This document shows, piece by piece, positions 19,022 to 28,162 of a DNA stretch of 64,000 nucleotides (positions within the stretch are counted from its first letter, which is position 1; each line of letters begins with the position of its first letter). The position numbers were made by a program, and so were the translations under genes. Source of the DNA: Microbispora corallina (lineage in GTDB: Bacteria; Actinomycetota; Actinomycetes; Streptosporangiales; Streptosporangiaceae); the NCBI RefSeq assembly GCF_016863035.1, contig NZ_BOOC01000013.1, positions 124,001 to 188,000 on the forward strand, read 5' to 3'. A model generated the notes under the pieces. The model did no database searches. It saw nothing but the letters and a program-made list of their open reading frames with translations, and was not told the origin of the DNA.

Positions 19022-19216
19022 TCAGGTGAGAGCCGGCTCGCGATCCTGAAGCCGGACCAGGGCCTCGTCACGAGTTTGCGCCGCGAGCGCGTCGTTTTGT
19101 GCCTGGAGCCGGGTAAGTTCTGCCTCGAGGTCGCGGATGCGCTGCTGGAGGCGACGCATTTCCGAGATCATCCGAGGGTCAGGACCGCCGACGTGGCCGA
19201 GTAGAGCCTTCGCCAT
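19022..19216 (-). CDS. Small coiled-coil protein, actinobacterial conserved type
   Basis: A 64-residue protein starting MAKALLGHVGGPDPRM, then a Leu/Arg/Glu heptad pattern (about residues 20-50) that should form a short coiled coil. A protein with the same opening sits near smc and acyP in Streptomyces, from memory, so it appears conserved in position as well as sequence. Function is unknown; similarity to DivIVA-like coiled coils is only structural. GGAGGA lies 9 bases before the ATG. Confidence 0.8.
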   Translation of the reverse strand: MAKALLGHVGGPDPRMISEMRRLQQRIRDLEAELTRLQAQNDALAAQTRDEALVRLQDREPALT

Positions 19217-19403
19217 AGTAAAGGGTCCTCCACGCTGAGTGACCAGACTGGTTCGCGCACTTCATGCCGCGGGAGGGGTGCGCGTGGTTCCTCTCAAGAG
19301 TCGCACCGGCATTGGAGTCGGTCAAGTTGAACGCTCCGCACAGATGACCGGTGGGCACTCCCGACAGGTAAATATACCGGATTTGAGGGGTTTGAGGGAA
19401 GTC

Positions 19404-19664
19404 CTACCTCTCTACAAACCCGACCATACTTCCCTTCGGCTCGCTCCAGCGCTCGACCACCCCCTCCACCTGGCCGGGCGTGTCGCCGGTGCGGACCATG
19501 TCGAGCAGCTTCTCGCATGATTCCCGCGGACCTTCGGCCACGATCTCAACCCTGCCGTCGCGCAGATTCGCGGCCCAGCCCGTCAGGCCCAGCTCCAGGG
19601 CGCGGGAGCGGGTCCACCATCGGAACCCGACGCCCTGCACCCGTCCCCGGACCCACGCGGTCAT
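19404..19664 (-). CDS. acyP: Acylphosphatase
   Basis: An 86-residue acylphosphatase with the phosphate-binding loop [11 protein letters not shown] and its catalytic arginine (R15), and the second signature [18 protein letters not shown] containing the catalytic asparagine (N33). It hydrolyses acyl phosphates such as carbamoyl or acetyl phosphate in the cytoplasm. ATG 19664 is used; a GTG three codons upstream would also fit. It lies between mutM and the small coiled-coil gene in the same orientation. Confidence 0.94.
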   Translation of the reverse strand: MTAWVRGRVQGVGFRWWTRSRALELGLTGWAANLRDGRVEIVAEGPRESCEKLLDMVRTGDTPGQVEGVVERWSEPKGSMVGFVER

Positions 19665-19717
19665 GCGAATCACGCTTACCAGTATCCAGACGCCGCCGGG
19701 GCGGCGCACCCCAGGGG

Positions 19718-20644
19718 CTACGGTCGCGCGTTCTTCGGCCGTGGCTGGCACCGGGGGCAGCTGTAGGAGGAGCGGTTCATGAACGCCTCCCGCCTGATCG
19801 GCGTCCCGCAGCGCCGGCACGGCTCGTCGCGCCGGCCGTACACGGCGAGCGACCGGTCGAAGTAGCCGCTCTCGCCGTTCACGTTGACGTACAGGCTGTC
19901 GAACGACGTGCCGCCCTGCTCCAGCGCCTCCCCCATGACCTCGCGGACGGCCGCCAGCAGCTCGGCGATCTTGGGCCGGGTCAGCGTCTCGGTGGGCCTG
20001 GCCCAGTGCAGCCGGGCCCGCCACAGCGCCTCGTCGGCGTAGATGTTGCCGACCCCGCTGATCAGCGACTGGTCGAGGAGCGCCCGCTTGATCCCCGTAC
20101 GGCGGAGTCTCAGCGCGACGGCGAACTCGGCGTCGTCGAAGGCCTCCTCCAGCGGGTCGGGCGCGATGTGCGCGATCGGCTCGGGCACCGGCCTGGCCGG
20201 CCGGGGGTCCATCGGCGCGACGAGCAGGTGACCGAACGTGCGCTGGTCCACGAACCGCAGTTCGAGCCCGCCGTCGGTGAACCCCAGCCGCACGCGCAGG
20301 TGCCTCTCGATGGGCGACAGCGGGTCGGCGACGAGCAACTGGCCGCTCATGCCCAGGTGGGCCAGCAGCGCGTCGCCCGGCTCGTCCCCCGGCTCGTAAC
20401 GCGGCTCGTCCTCCGGGGAGCCGGGAGCGGCTGAGGCTCCCGGACCGTCGGCGAGGGGCAGCCACAGGTACTTGCCGCGCCGCTCGGCGGACCGCAGCGT
20501 GCGGCCCTTGAGCTGGCCGGCCAGGTCGCCGGCGTTGCGCCGCACCGCCCTCGGGTGCAGGACCTCGGCCGACGCCACCGTACGGCCGGCCACCCAGCGT
20601 TCCAGCCCCCGCCGGACGACCTCGACCTCGGGCAGCTCGGGCAT
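19718..20644 (-). CDS. mutM: Formamidopyrimidine-DNA glycosylase MutM (Fpg)
   Basis: A 308-residue base-excision repair enzyme that removes 8-oxoguanine and nicks the strand. It opens with MPELPE (catalytic P2, E3), keeps HLGMSGQL, the helix-two-turn-helix [12 protein letters not shown], and ends with a zinc finger CRRCGTPI...CPRCQ. An acidic Pro/Glu/Asp/Gly insertion of about 25 residues (roughly 66-92) precedes HLGMSG and is absent from E. coli MutM; it makes the protein longer than the usual 270-290. It is 26 bases downstream of rnc and probably shares its transcript. Confidence 0.96.
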   Translation of the reverse strand: MPELPEVEVVRRGLERWVAGRTVASAEVLHPRAVRRNAGDLAGQLKGRTLRSAERRGKYLWLPLADGPGASAAPGSPEDEPRYEPGDEPGDALLAHLGMSGQLLVADPLSPIERHLRVRLGFTDGGLELRFVDQRTFGHLLVAPMDPRPARPVPEPIAHIAPDPLEEAFDDAEFAVALRLRRTGIKRALLDQSLISGVGNIYADEALWRARLHWARPTETLTRPKIAELLAAVREVMGEALEQGGTSFDSLYVNVNGESGYFDRSLAVYGRRDEPCRRCGTPIRREAFMNRSSYSCPRCQPRPKNARP

Positions 20645-20670
20645 GTTCTCCCCCTCCGGCTGTCGAGCGG

Positions 20671-21420
20671 TCAGGCGCGGACGGGACCCGCGCCCTCACG
20701 GGCGTCGCGGAGCGCGCGGATCGCTGTCCACGCGGCCTCGGCCGCCTGCTGCTCGGCCTCCTTCTTGCTGCGGCCGGCGCCCTTGCCGTAGTCGCGGCCG
20801 CCGACCCGGACCACCGCCACGAACGACTTGGCGTGGTCGGGCCCGCTCTCGTCGACGTGGTACTCCGGGACGCCGAGCATCTCGGCCGCGGTGAGCTCCT
20901 GCAGGGACGTCTTCCAGTCGAGCCCGGCGCCGAGCGAGGCCGAGCGCGTGATCAGCGGGTCGAACAGCAGGTGGACGACGCGGAAGGCCTCGTCCAGCCC
21001 CTTGTCCACGTACACCGTGCCGATCAGCGCCTCCAGCGTGTCGGCCAGGATGGACGACTTGTCCCGCCCGCCCGTGCCCTCCTCGCCGCGGCCGAGCCGC
21101 AGATACTTGCCCAGGTCGAGGGTGCGGGCCACGTCCGCGAGCGCGCGCATGTTGACCACGGCGGCGCGGAGCTTGGCGAGCTGCCCCTCGGGCAGGTCGG
21201 GATGGTTGCGGAACAGCGTGTCGGTGACCACGAGGCCGAGCACCGAGTCGCCGAGGAACTCCAGGCGCTCGTTGGTCGGCAGGCCGCCGTTCTCGTAGGC
21301 GTACGAGCGGTGCGTCAGCGCCCGCTCCAGGATGTCGGTGCTCAACGTGATGTCGAGCACGACGTTGAGCTCGTCTCTGGCGACCTCCACGGCCACCGGC
21401 TTGCTCGATGGTGCGCCCAT
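20671..21420 (-). CDS. rnc: Ribonuclease III
   Basis: 249 residues with the RNase III catalytic domain (signature [13 protein letters not shown] at 50-62) and a C-terminal double-stranded-RNA-binding domain (about 180-245, with [17 protein letters not shown]). It processes rRNA precursors and other structured RNAs. GGAGGA stands 6-7 bases before the ATG at 21420; the longer open frame upstream has no family similarity. It follows rpmF by about 245 bases and precedes mutM. Confidence 0.96.
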   Translation of the reverse strand: MGAPSSKPVAVEVARDELNVVLDITLSTDILERALTHRSYAYENGGLPTNERLEFLGDSVLGLVVTDTLFRNHPDLPEGQLAKLRAAVVNMRALADVARTLDLGKYLRLGRGEEGTGGRDKSSILADTLEALIGTVYVDKGLDEAFRVVHLLFDPLITRSASLGAGLDWKTSLQELTAAEMLGVPEYHVDESGPDHAKSFVAVVRVGGRDYGKGAGRSKKEAEQQAAEAAWTAIRALRDAREGAGPVRA

Positions 21421-21664
21421 CGATCTCCTCCAAACTCCGGTGCAGGGCAGGGCCGTGCACGGGGGCCGGAGAGTCGCTGGGAGAGCCCGAAGGCGTGGTG
21501 GACGCCGGGCCGCCGATATCGGAGGCCACGGCGTCCACCACGGCCGCGGGCATGTCTGTCGGTCGCGTCGTTCCAGCCGCCGTCGCACGTGCCTGTGAAA
21601 GCACGGTAACGCCGGCCGGCTCGTTTGACGATCCGGCCGGCGCCACTGTCCGCCTAATACGCGA

Positions 21665-21844
21665 TCAGGCCGACGGCTGAACCACCTGACGGCGGTTGTA
21701 GGTGCCACACGTCGGGCACGCCACATGCGGGCGCTTGGGCGAGCGGCACTGCGGGCAGCTCACGAGTGCGACCGCCGCCGCCTTCCACTGGGACCTGCGG
21801 GCGCGGGTGTTGCTCCGCGACATCTTCCGCTTGGGGACGGCCAC
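21665..21844 (-). CDS. rpmF: 50S ribosomal protein L32, zinc-binding form
   Basis: A 59-residue L32: [20 protein letters not shown], then a zinc ribbon with C30, C33, C43 and C46 (CPQC and CPTC). The GTG start is preceded by AGGAGGG, which lies inside the end of the upstream yceD gene; the two genes are one base apart. Presence of all four cysteines marks the zinc-containing version, for which many actinobacteria also keep a zinc-free copy elsewhere. Confidence 0.97.
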   Translation of the reverse strand: MAVPKRKMSRSNTRARRSQWKAAAVALVSCPQCRSPKRPHVACPTCGTYNRRQVVQPSA

Positions 21845-21845
21845 G

Positions 21846-22418
21846 TCAACCCTCCTGATCGTCTTCGTTGTCCACAACCAAGCCCTGCAGCGCCGCCCAG
21901 CGCGCGTCGACCTGTTCGTGCCGGTGGTCCGGGCCGGCCTCCGCCAGCTTGACCCCGCACTCCGTGCAGAGACCGGGGCAGTCATCACCGCACACCGGGC
22001 TCAGCGGCAGTGCGAGCACCACCGCGTCACGGAATACCGGCTCGAGATCGAGCAGTTCGCCGTCGAGGAGCAGATCGTCCTCTCCGGCGTCCTCCGCCGA
22101 GTAGAAGTAGAGCTCCTGGAAGTCGACCTCGATCTCCGAGGTCAACGGATCCAGGCAGCGCGAGCACTCGCCCTTCAGGGGAACCCGCGCCGTGCCCGTC
22201 ACGAGCACGCCCTCCATCACCGCTTCGAGCCGGATGTCCAGCTCGACGTCGGCGTCCTTGGGGGCGCCGATCATTCCGACCGCGAGATCCTCCGGTGCCG
22301 GGAGAACCGGGGTGATTCTGCGCATCGATCCCGGTCGGCGCCCCAGGTCGTGGGTGGAGATAACCCAGGGGGCGCGGGGATCGAGGCTCTGCAGAGTCAT
22401 CCTGCTCTCGTTAGGCAT
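21846..22418 (-). CDS. yceD: YceD/DUF177 protein
   Basis: 190 residues of the DUF177 (YceD) family, which is widely found just upstream of rpmF and is linked to 23S rRNA and ribosome maturation. Family marks are [13 protein letters not shown] in the middle and a C-terminal cysteine cluster ([14 protein letters not shown]). ATG 22418 gives the full frame; a second ATG at 22400 is equally placed for translation. Its end contains the ribosome site of rpmF, so the pair is coupled. Confidence 0.9.
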   Translation of the reverse strand: MPNESRMTLQSLDPRAPWVISTHDLGRRPGSMRRITPVLPAPEDLAVGMIGAPKDADVELDIRLEAVMEGVLVTGTARVPLKGECSRCLDPLTSEIEVDFQELYFYSAEDAGEDDLLLDGELLDLEPVFRDAVVLALPLSPVCGDDCPGLCTECGVKLAEAGPDHRHEQVDARWAALQGLVVDNEDDQEG

Positions 22419-22470
22419 GGCGAATCACCGCCGTCGTGCAAGGCTGAAAGGAAAGAATACCAGCCCGGAT

Positions 22471-22947
22471 TCAGCCCCTGAGCCGCTCGACGAGCGACTT
22501 GTGCACGAGGTCCGGGACCAGGCCGGATACGTCCCCACCATAGCGCGCGATCTCCTTCAGCCGGCTGGACGACAGGAAGGAGTATTCGGGGTTGGTGGAC
22601 ATGAACAGGGTCTCGACCCCGGACATCCGGTAGTTGAGCTGGGCCATCTGCAGCTCGTAGTCGAAGTCGCTGACCGCGCGCAGGCCCTTGACGATCGCGG
22701 GGATGCCCTGCTGCTTGCAGAAGTCGACCAGCAGCCCGTGGAACTTCTCCACCCGGATGTTGCCGTACTCCCGGGTCACCGCCTGGAGCATCTCGATGCG
22801 CTCCTCGACCGTGAAAAGGCTCTGCTTCTCGATGTTGATCAGCACGGCCACGACCACCTCGTCGTACAACCGTGAGGTCCGGCCGATGATGTCCAGATGT
22901 CCGTTGGTCACGGGATCGAACGACCCCGGGCACACGACGCGGCGCAA
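22471..22947 (-). CDS. coaD: Phosphopantetheine adenylyltransferase
   Basis: 158 residues, the standard size. PGSFDPVTNGHLDII contains the T/HxGH nucleotidyltransferase motif, and the C-terminal STNPEYSFLSSSRLKEIA is the second family motif. It makes dephospho-CoA from 4'-phosphopantetheine and ATP. The start is TTG at 22947 with GGGGGTG closely upstream. It lies 16 bases after rsmD on the same strand, the common coupling of these genes. Confidence 0.97.
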   Translation of the reverse strand: MRRVVCPGSFDPVTNGHLDIIGRTSRLYDEVVVAVLINIEKQSLFTVEERIEMLQAVTREYGNIRVEKFHGLLVDFCKQQGIPAIVKGLRAVSDFDYELQMAQLNYRMSGVETLFMSTNPEYSFLSSSRLKEIARYGGDVSGLVPDLVHKSLVERLRG

Positions 22948-22963
22948 GACGCACCCCCAAGAT

Positions 22964-23533
22964 TTACGGGATCCCGGCTGCGCGACCGTACCAAACGGCC
23001 GCTTCGCCGTACCGACGGACCCTGTCCTCCGTGAAACCGGCGGGCCACACGAGGTTCTTACCCCTCGACTCCCGTTCCACCGCCACGAGCGCGCCCCCGG
23101 CGAGCCAGCCGTTGTCGCGCAGCGCCTCCAGCACCCGCGTCACCGCGTCGTCCGTGACCGCGTACGGCGGGTCGGCGAAGACGAAGTCGTACGGCTGCTC
23201 GCACGGGCGGCCCACGACCCGCTCGACCTTCTCGGCGCGCAGCGCCGCCCCGGGCAGCCCGAGGGCCTCGATGTTCTCCCTGATCGTCCGCGCGGCCCGC
23301 GCGTCCGACTCCACCAGCAGCGCGTGGGCGGCGCCCCTGCTGAGCCCTTCGAGGCCGACCGCGCCCGAGCCGGCGTACAGGTCCAGGACCCGGGCCCCGT
23401 CGAGCGTGCCGAGCACCGAGCCGACCGTGGAGAACAGGGCCTCCCTCGTGCGGTCGCTCGTCGGCCTGGTCGACCTGCCGGGCGGGACGGCCAGCCGGCG
23501 CCCTCCCGCCGTCCCTGCGATCACCCGCGTCAC
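22964..23533 (-). CDS. rsmD: 16S rRNA guanine-N2 methyltransferase RsmD
   Basis: 189 residues with a class I SAM methyltransferase fold: VLDLYAGSGAVGLE (about 49-62) for SAM binding and the catalytic DPPY motif near 121. RsmD methylates G966 of 16S rRNA in E. coli numbering. The GTG start gives the family's usual N-terminus, TRVIAGTAGGRRL. Upstream lies an unusually long gap before recG. Confidence 0.94.
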   Translation of the reverse strand: MTRVIAGTAGGRRLAVPPGRSTRPTSDRTREALFSTVGSVLGTLDGARVLDLYAGSGAVGLEGLSRGAAHALLVESDARAARTIRENIEALGLPGAALRAEKVERVVGRPCEQPYDFVFADPPYAVTDDAVTRVLEALRDNGWLAGGALVAVERESRGKNLVWPAGFTEDRVRRYGEAAVWYGRAAGIP

Positions 23534-23932
23534 CCGTTCATTGTCCCGCCGCGAGCCAGGTGCACGGGCCCGGCGGGCGAGCCGGGTGCACGGGCGGGCA
23601 CGAGCGGTGCGGCGGCGAGAGGCGCGGGCGTGACGGCGGAGGGGCCAAGATCGTCCCTGGTCAAGAGTGGGCAAGCGGCGGCGAGGAATGGGTAATCGCG
23701 GTATCGCGGACCCGCCCGCATCCGCATGATGAGTTCTGCGGCCTTCACGTGACCCAGGGGAAGGCCGGCCGGCGTGGTCGTGAGCCCTTCCGCACGCCGG
23801 CGCCCTCGGCACCTGACCCGAGGGTGGGCCCAGCCGGGGACGGCATTCGGGGGGAGGCCGTCCCAAGGCTGGGCCCTGGGTCTTTTTCTTTTCCACGCCC
23901 GGCTTCCGCCGGGCCGTCCGTCCGCGCGGGCG
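23534..23932. other. Long gap between recG and rsmD
   Basis: Both flanking genes run on the minus strand. The gap holds a strong plus-strand hairpin with a T-rich tail (23826-23893) and two nearby copies of a GGTGCACGGGC word near 23560 and 23585. A 72-codon minus-strand frame (23530-23748; GTG start, no ribosome site) whose stop overlaps the rsmD start in GTGA is open, but weakly supported. Confidence 0.55.
23826..23893 (+). terminator. Strong plus-strand terminator with no plus-strand gene
   Basis: GGGCCCAGCC pairs with GGCTGGGCCC (10 bp) around an inner 8-bp stem GGGACGGC/GCCGTCCC; TCTTTTTCTTTT follows at 23881-23892. The T tract is only on the plus strand, so it would end a plus-strand transcript or antisense RNA approaching recG. 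Confidence 0.75.
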
Positions 23933-26095
23933 TCAGGCCTTCTCCAGGAACTCGGCGCGCTCGTCGGCCACCAGGGCGTCGAGCTCCGCGCGCAGGGCGG
24001 CGTGGGCCGTCAGCTCCGGATCGGCGGCCAGGAGCGCGGTCGCCTCGGCCCGTGCCGTCTCGATGACGTCCTCGTCCCTGAGCAACTGGAGCATCTTCAG
24101 CGACGACCTGCGGCCGGACTGGGCGGCCCCCAGCACGTCGCCCTCGCGGCGCTGCTCCAGGTCGACCCGGGACAGCTCGAAGCCGTCCAGCGTCGCCGCC
24201 ACGGCGTCCAGCCGCCTCCGGGCCGGCGTGCCCTCGGGCGCCTCGCTGACGAGCAGGCACAGCCCCGGCAGGCCGCCCCGGCCGACCCGGCCCCGCAGCT
24301 GGTGGAGCTGGGAGACCCCGAACCGGTCGGCGTCCATGATCACCATGACCGAGGAGTTGGGCACGTCGACGCCGACCTCGATGACGGTCGTGGCGACCAG
24401 CACGTCGATCTCGCCGCGCGCGAAGGAGCGCATCACGCCGTCCTTGGTCTCGGGGGCCAGCTTGCCGTGCAGCACCTCGACGCGCAGCCCGTGGAGCGGG
24501 CCGTCGGCGAGGGCCTGGGCGACGTCGAGCACGGCGAGCGGCGGACGGCGCTCCTCGTCGTCCCGGTCGAGGTCCCCCTCGTCGCCCTCCTGGTCGCCGA
24601 TGCGCGGGCAGACGACGTACGCCTGGCGGCCGAGCCCCACCTCCTCGCGGACGCGCTGCCAGGCCCGGTCGAGGAAGTGCGGCTTCTCGGCCGCCGGCAC
24701 CACGTGCGTCGTGATCGGGGCGCGCCCGGACGGGAGCTGGGAGAGCGTGGAGACCTCCAGATCGCCGAACACGGTCATCGCGACCGTCCGCGGGATCGGG
24801 GTGGCGGTCATGACGAGCACGTGGGGACGCCCGCCGCCGCCCTTCTCGCGCAGCGCGTCGCGCTGCTCGACGCCGAACCGGTGCTGCTCGTCGACCACGA
24901 CGAGCCCGAGGTCGGCGAACTGCACGTGCTCCTGCAGGACGGCGTGGGTGCCGACCACGACGCCGGCCGCGCCGGAGGCCGCGTCGAGGAGCGCGCTCCT
25001 GCGGGCCGCGGCGCCCATGGACCCGGTCAGCAGGGCCACCGCGGTGCCGCCGAACATGCCGCCGGTCGCGAGGTCGCCCAGCATGCCCACGATCGACCGG
25101 TGGTGCTGCTGGGCGAGGACCTCGGTGGGCGCGAGCAGGACGGCCTGGCCGCCCGAGTCGACGACCTGGAGCATGGCCCGCAGCGCCACCACGGTCTTGC
25201 CCGCGCCGACCTCGCCCTGCAGGAGCCGGTGCATCGGATGCTCTCTCGCGAGGTCGGCCGCGATCTCCTCGCCGACCTGGCGCTGGCCCTCGGTGAGCTG
25301 GAACGGCAGCCTCTTGTCGAACTCCCCCAGGAGCCCGTCGTCCCGCCCCGGGCGCGCCCGGGCGAGCCAGGCGGACGCCGCCATCCGCCGCCGCACCAGG
25401 ACGGACTGCATCACGAACGCCTCGTCGAACTTGAGCCGGGCGCGTGCCCGGGAGACGTCGCCCATGTCCCCGGGCCGGTGGATGCGGCGCAGCGCGTCCT
25501 CCAGCGTGGACAGGCCCAGCCGCTCCCGCACCCCGGCCGGGACGGGGTCGTCGAGGCTGAGCACGTCGAGCACGGTCCGGACGGCCCGGCGGATCTTCCA
25601 GCTGGCCAGGCCCTGGGCCGAGGGGTAGATCGGCACCGGCGCCGCGGCGAACTCCTCGACGGTCTCCCCGGTCTCGTCGAACGACTCGTACTCCGGGTGG
25701 GTGAGCGACACGCGCCTGGTCTTGCCGCTCACGAACACGCTGACCTTGCCCGAGAACATCGCCTCGGTGCCGGGCGGCAGCCGCTGCTCGGCGACGTAGG
25801 CCCCCTTGCCGAAGAACGCGAGGCGCAGCCGGTCCCTCCCGTCGGTCACCTCGACGTCGAGCCAGGTGCCCTGCCGGTTCTTCATCGGGCGGCGCACGGC
25901 GGACGACACCTTGCCCACCACGGTCACGTGCTCGTCGTGCTCCAGGGACGCGATGGGGGTCAGCTCGCCGCGCTGGGCGTACCGCCGGGGGTAGTGGCGC
26001 AGCAGCTCGCCCACCGTGGTGATGCCCAGGGCGCTCTCCAGCGGGGCGGCCGTGCGGCCCACCGCCCTCCTGAGCGGCTCGTCGAAGCTCGTCAC
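23933..26095 (-). CDS. recG: ATP-dependent DNA helicase RecG
   Basis: About 720 residues. An OB-fold wedge domain (VTVVGKVSSAVRR, GKGAYVAEQRLPPG) is followed by the helicase core: QGEVGAGKT (motif I), VVVDEQHRFGVEQR (motif II), MTATPIPRT (motif III), and the RecG-specific DADRFGVSQLHQLRGRVGRG near the end. It remodels stalled forks and recombination intermediates. An acidic loop (DQEGDEGDLDRDDEER) interrupts the second RecA domain. GTG 26095 is the best-fitting start although no clear ribosome site precedes it; an ATG 14 codons further upstream would overlap the previous gene. Confidence 0.95.
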   Translation of the reverse strand: MTSFDEPLRRAVGRTAAPLESALGITTVGELLRHYPRRYAQRGELTPIASLEHDEHVTVVGKVSSAVRRPMKNRQGTWLDVEVTDGRDRLRLAFFGKGAYVAEQRLPPGTEAMFSGKVSVFVSGKTRRVSLTHPEYESFDETGETVEEFAAAPVPIYPSAQGLASWKIRRAVRTVLDVLSLDDPVPAGVRERLGLSTLEDALRRIHRPGDMGDVSRARARLKFDEAFVMQSVLVRRRMAASAWLARARPGRDDGLLGEFDKRLPFQLTEGQRQVGEEIAADLAREHPMHRLLQGEVGAGKTVVALRAMLQVVDSGGQAVLLAPTEVLAQQHHRSIVGMLGDLATGGMFGGTAVALLTGSMGAAARRSALLDAASGAAGVVVGTHAVLQEHVQFADLGLVVVDEQHRFGVEQRDALREKGGGGRPHVLVMTATPIPRTVAMTVFGDLEVSTLSQLPSGRAPITTHVVPAAEKPHFLDRAWQRVREEVGLGRQAYVVCPRIGDQEGDEGDLDRDDEERRPPLAVLDVAQALADGPLHGLRVEVLHGKLAPETKDGVMRSFARGEIDVLVATTVIEVGVDVPNSSVMVIMDADRFGVSQLHQLRGRVGRGGLPGLCLLVSEAPEGTPARRRLDAVAATLDGFELSRVDLEQRREGDVLGAAQSGRRSSLKMLQLLRDEDVIETARAEATALLAADPELTAHAALRAELDALVADERAEFLEKA

Positions 26096-26133
26096 GACAC
26101 TATGTTCTACCCGGGGACGGCGACATTCCCGGC

Positions 26134-27693
26134 TCATTCGACGCCGATGAGGAGCGGATAGCCGCCCTGGCCTCCCTCGTACACCACGATCTCGATGTCC
26201 GGCCGGGTGCCCTCCAGATGGTCCCGTACGGCGGGCAGGAGGGCGGGCGGGGCGTCCGCGCCGGTCACCAGCGTCACCATCTCGCTGCCCCCGGACACCA
26301 GGCGGCGGGTGATCTCGATCGCGGCGCCGGCCAGGTCGTCGCCGATCAGCGTCGCCTCGCCGTCGACCACGCCGAGGACGTCCCCGGGACGGCAGAGCCC
26401 GGCGCTGGTCATGACCTCGCGGGTGGCGACCCAGACGTGCCCGTGCCGGGTGTGCCCGGCCGCGTCGGTCATCGCCACGATGTCGTCGTCGAAGCGCCGG
26501 AGCGGGTCGTGGACGGCGAGCGCGGCGAGGCCCTGGACGGACGCCCTGGTCGGCAGCACGCTGACCGTCGCGCCCTCCTCGCGCGCGATCTCGGCGGCGG
26601 CCACGGCCACGGCGTGGACGCCGACGTCGTTGGGCAGCACGGCCACCTCGGAGCCGGCGCTGCGCACGGCCTGGACCAGCGCGGCGAGCGGCGGCGTCGA
26701 GCCGGGCGCCCGTGTGACGACCACGGCCCCCGCCTGGCGGAACAGCGCGGCCAGGCCGTCGCCCGCCGCGACGGCGACGACGCCCCGGCCGGGGCCCGGC
26801 TCGTGCGGGCGGCCGCCGAGGTACGTCACCCGGATCCGGTGGGGGCGGCCCGCCGCCATGCCCGCCTCCACGGCGGCGCCCGCGTCGTCCACGTGGACGT
26901 GGACGTTCCACAGGCCGTCGCCGCCGACGACCACCAGGCTGTCGCCCAGGCGGTCGAGCTCGGCCCGGAGACGGTCCACCTCGTCCTCGCCGGCGTCGAG
27001 CAGGTACATCACCTCGTAGCCGGGCCCGCCCGGCGCCTCAGGGGTGATCCTCTCGGTGGGGGCCGGCACGTCGTGCCGGTCGCTGTACGCCTCGGCCACG
27101 ACCTCGGCGAGGCTCTCCAGGATGATCGCGAGCCCGGCCGCGCCCGCGTCCACGACGCCGTTGCGGGCCAGCACGTCGAGCTGCCCGGTGGTCAGGCGCA
27201 GCGCGCGCCGCGCCTCCTCGGCCGCCCGTCTCGCCACCTCGGCCAGGTCGTCGGGGGCGTCCTTCACCGCGCGGGCGACGGCCCCCAGCACGCTGAGCAC
27301 GGTCCCCTCCACCGGCCGCACCACCGCCGCCCTGGCCAGCTCGGCCGCCTTGAGCAGCCCGTCGCGCAGGTCGGCCCCGCGTCCCTCGGCCCTCCTGAGC
27401 ACCTCGGCCATGCCCCTGATGGCCTGACTGACGATCACGCCCGAGTTGCCGCGCGCGCCGAGGAGCGCGCCCCGGGCGAACGCCTGCCAGGTCGTGTCGG
27501 GGTCCGCGTCGCCGGGCAGGGCGTCCAGGGCCTCGGCCGCCGACAGGAGCGTGAGGTGCAGGTTGGTGCCCGTGTCGCCGTCCGGCACGGGGAAGACGTT
27601 CAGCGCGTCGATCTCCGCCCTGGCCCGCGCCAGGGCGTCCGCGCAGTGCCGGGACCAGCGCCGTACGGCGGGGGGATCGAGCACCTCCAGCAT
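26134..27693 (-). CDS. DAK2-domain protein, FakA/YloV-like
   Basis: 519 residues in the order DAK2 kinase domain (about 10-200; NVFPVPDGDTGTNLHLT and LLGARGNSGVIVSQ supply nucleotide and metal binding), a middle domain, and a C-terminal DegV-like domain. FakA proteins phosphorylate fatty acids presented by a FakB lipid-binding partner; no fakB is in this window. The N-terminus has no signal peptide. It is 38 bases upstream of recG and likely co-transcribed, as in Streptomyces, and divergent from rpmB. Confidence 0.9.
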   Translation of the reverse strand: MLEVLDPPAVRRWSRHCADALARARAEIDALNVFPVPDGDTGTNLHLTLLSAAEALDALPGDADPDTTWQAFARGALLGARGNSGVIVSQAIRGMAEVLRRAEGRGADLRDGLLKAAELARAAVVRPVEGTVLSVLGAVARAVKDAPDDLAEVARRAAEEARRALRLTTGQLDVLARNGVVDAGAAGLAIILESLAEVVAEAYSDRHDVPAPTERITPEAPGGPGYEVMYLLDAGEDEVDRLRAELDRLGDSLVVVGGDGLWNVHVHVDDAGAAVEAGMAAGRPHRIRVTYLGGRPHEPGPGRGVVAVAAGDGLAALFRQAGAVVVTRAPGSTPPLAALVQAVRSAGSEVAVLPNDVGVHAVAVAAAEIAREEGATVSVLPTRASVQGLAALAVHDPLRRFDDDIVAMTDAAGHTRHGHVWVATREVMTSAGLCRPGDVLGVVDGEATLIGDDLAGAAIEITRRLVSGGSEMVTLVTGADAPPALLPAVRDHLEGTRPDIEIVVYEGGQGGYPLLIGVE

Positions 27694-27898
27694 CGTGCCG
27701 TCCTTCCCTGCCGCGCGCCCGTCCCCGATGCGCTACCGTTGGCGGATACGAGATTATCCCCGTTCGCGGCGATCCCCGTTTGGCGCGCAGTGGCGGACAT
27801 CGGATATCCTCGTACGGCCAGCCGGTTGTCCCGGCATTGCTCGGACGAGCCGATGCACCGGCGCCGGGCCGATCGACTGATTCAAAGGAGCGATTACC

Positions 27899-28084
27899 GT
27901 GGCTTCCGTCTGCGACGTCTGCGCCAAGAAGCCGATTTTCGGCAACAACGTCTCCCACTCGCACCGCCGCACCCGCCGCCGCTGGAACCCGAACATCCAG
28001 ACCGTGCGCGCGGTGGTCAACGGGACGCCGAAGCGGATGAACGTGTGCACCTCCTGCATCAAGGCAGGCAAGGTCTCGCGCTGA
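27899..28084 (+). CDS. rpmB: 50S ribosomal protein L28, zinc-binding form
   Basis: A 61-residue L28 with a four-cysteine zinc site (C5, C8, C50, C53) and the basic core [14 protein letters not shown]. The GTG start has AAGGAG 8 bases upstream. It is divergent from the FakA-like gene over a 205-bp gap and is closed by a strong terminator. Confidence 0.97.
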   Translation: MASVCDVCAKKPIFGNNVSHSHRRTRRRWNPNIQTVRAVVNGTPKRMNVCTSCIKAGKVSR

Positions 28085-28099
28085 CGCCTCACACTCGCC

Positions 28100-28129
28100 G
28101 AGCCCGCCACCGATCCCGGTGGCGGGCTC
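28100..28129 (+). terminator. Intrinsic terminator after rpmB
   Basis: GAGCCCGCCACCG and its exact complement form a 13-bp stem with a 4-base loop (ATCC), followed by TCGCGTTTCTCC, 15 bases after the rpmB stop. Confidence 0.9.
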
Positions 28130-28162
28130 TCGCGTTTCTCCGGCGTCAGGCGCCTGAAGGGG

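Noticed and set aside
18867-19049. 60-codon plus-strand frame upstream of smc
   Set aside because: Third-position GC is far below that of real genes here and the frame runs through a hairpin terminator; no family match.
23530-23748. 72-codon minus-strand frame ending at the rsmD start
   Set aside because: No ribosome site and mixed codon usage; left as a possibility in the gap entry only.
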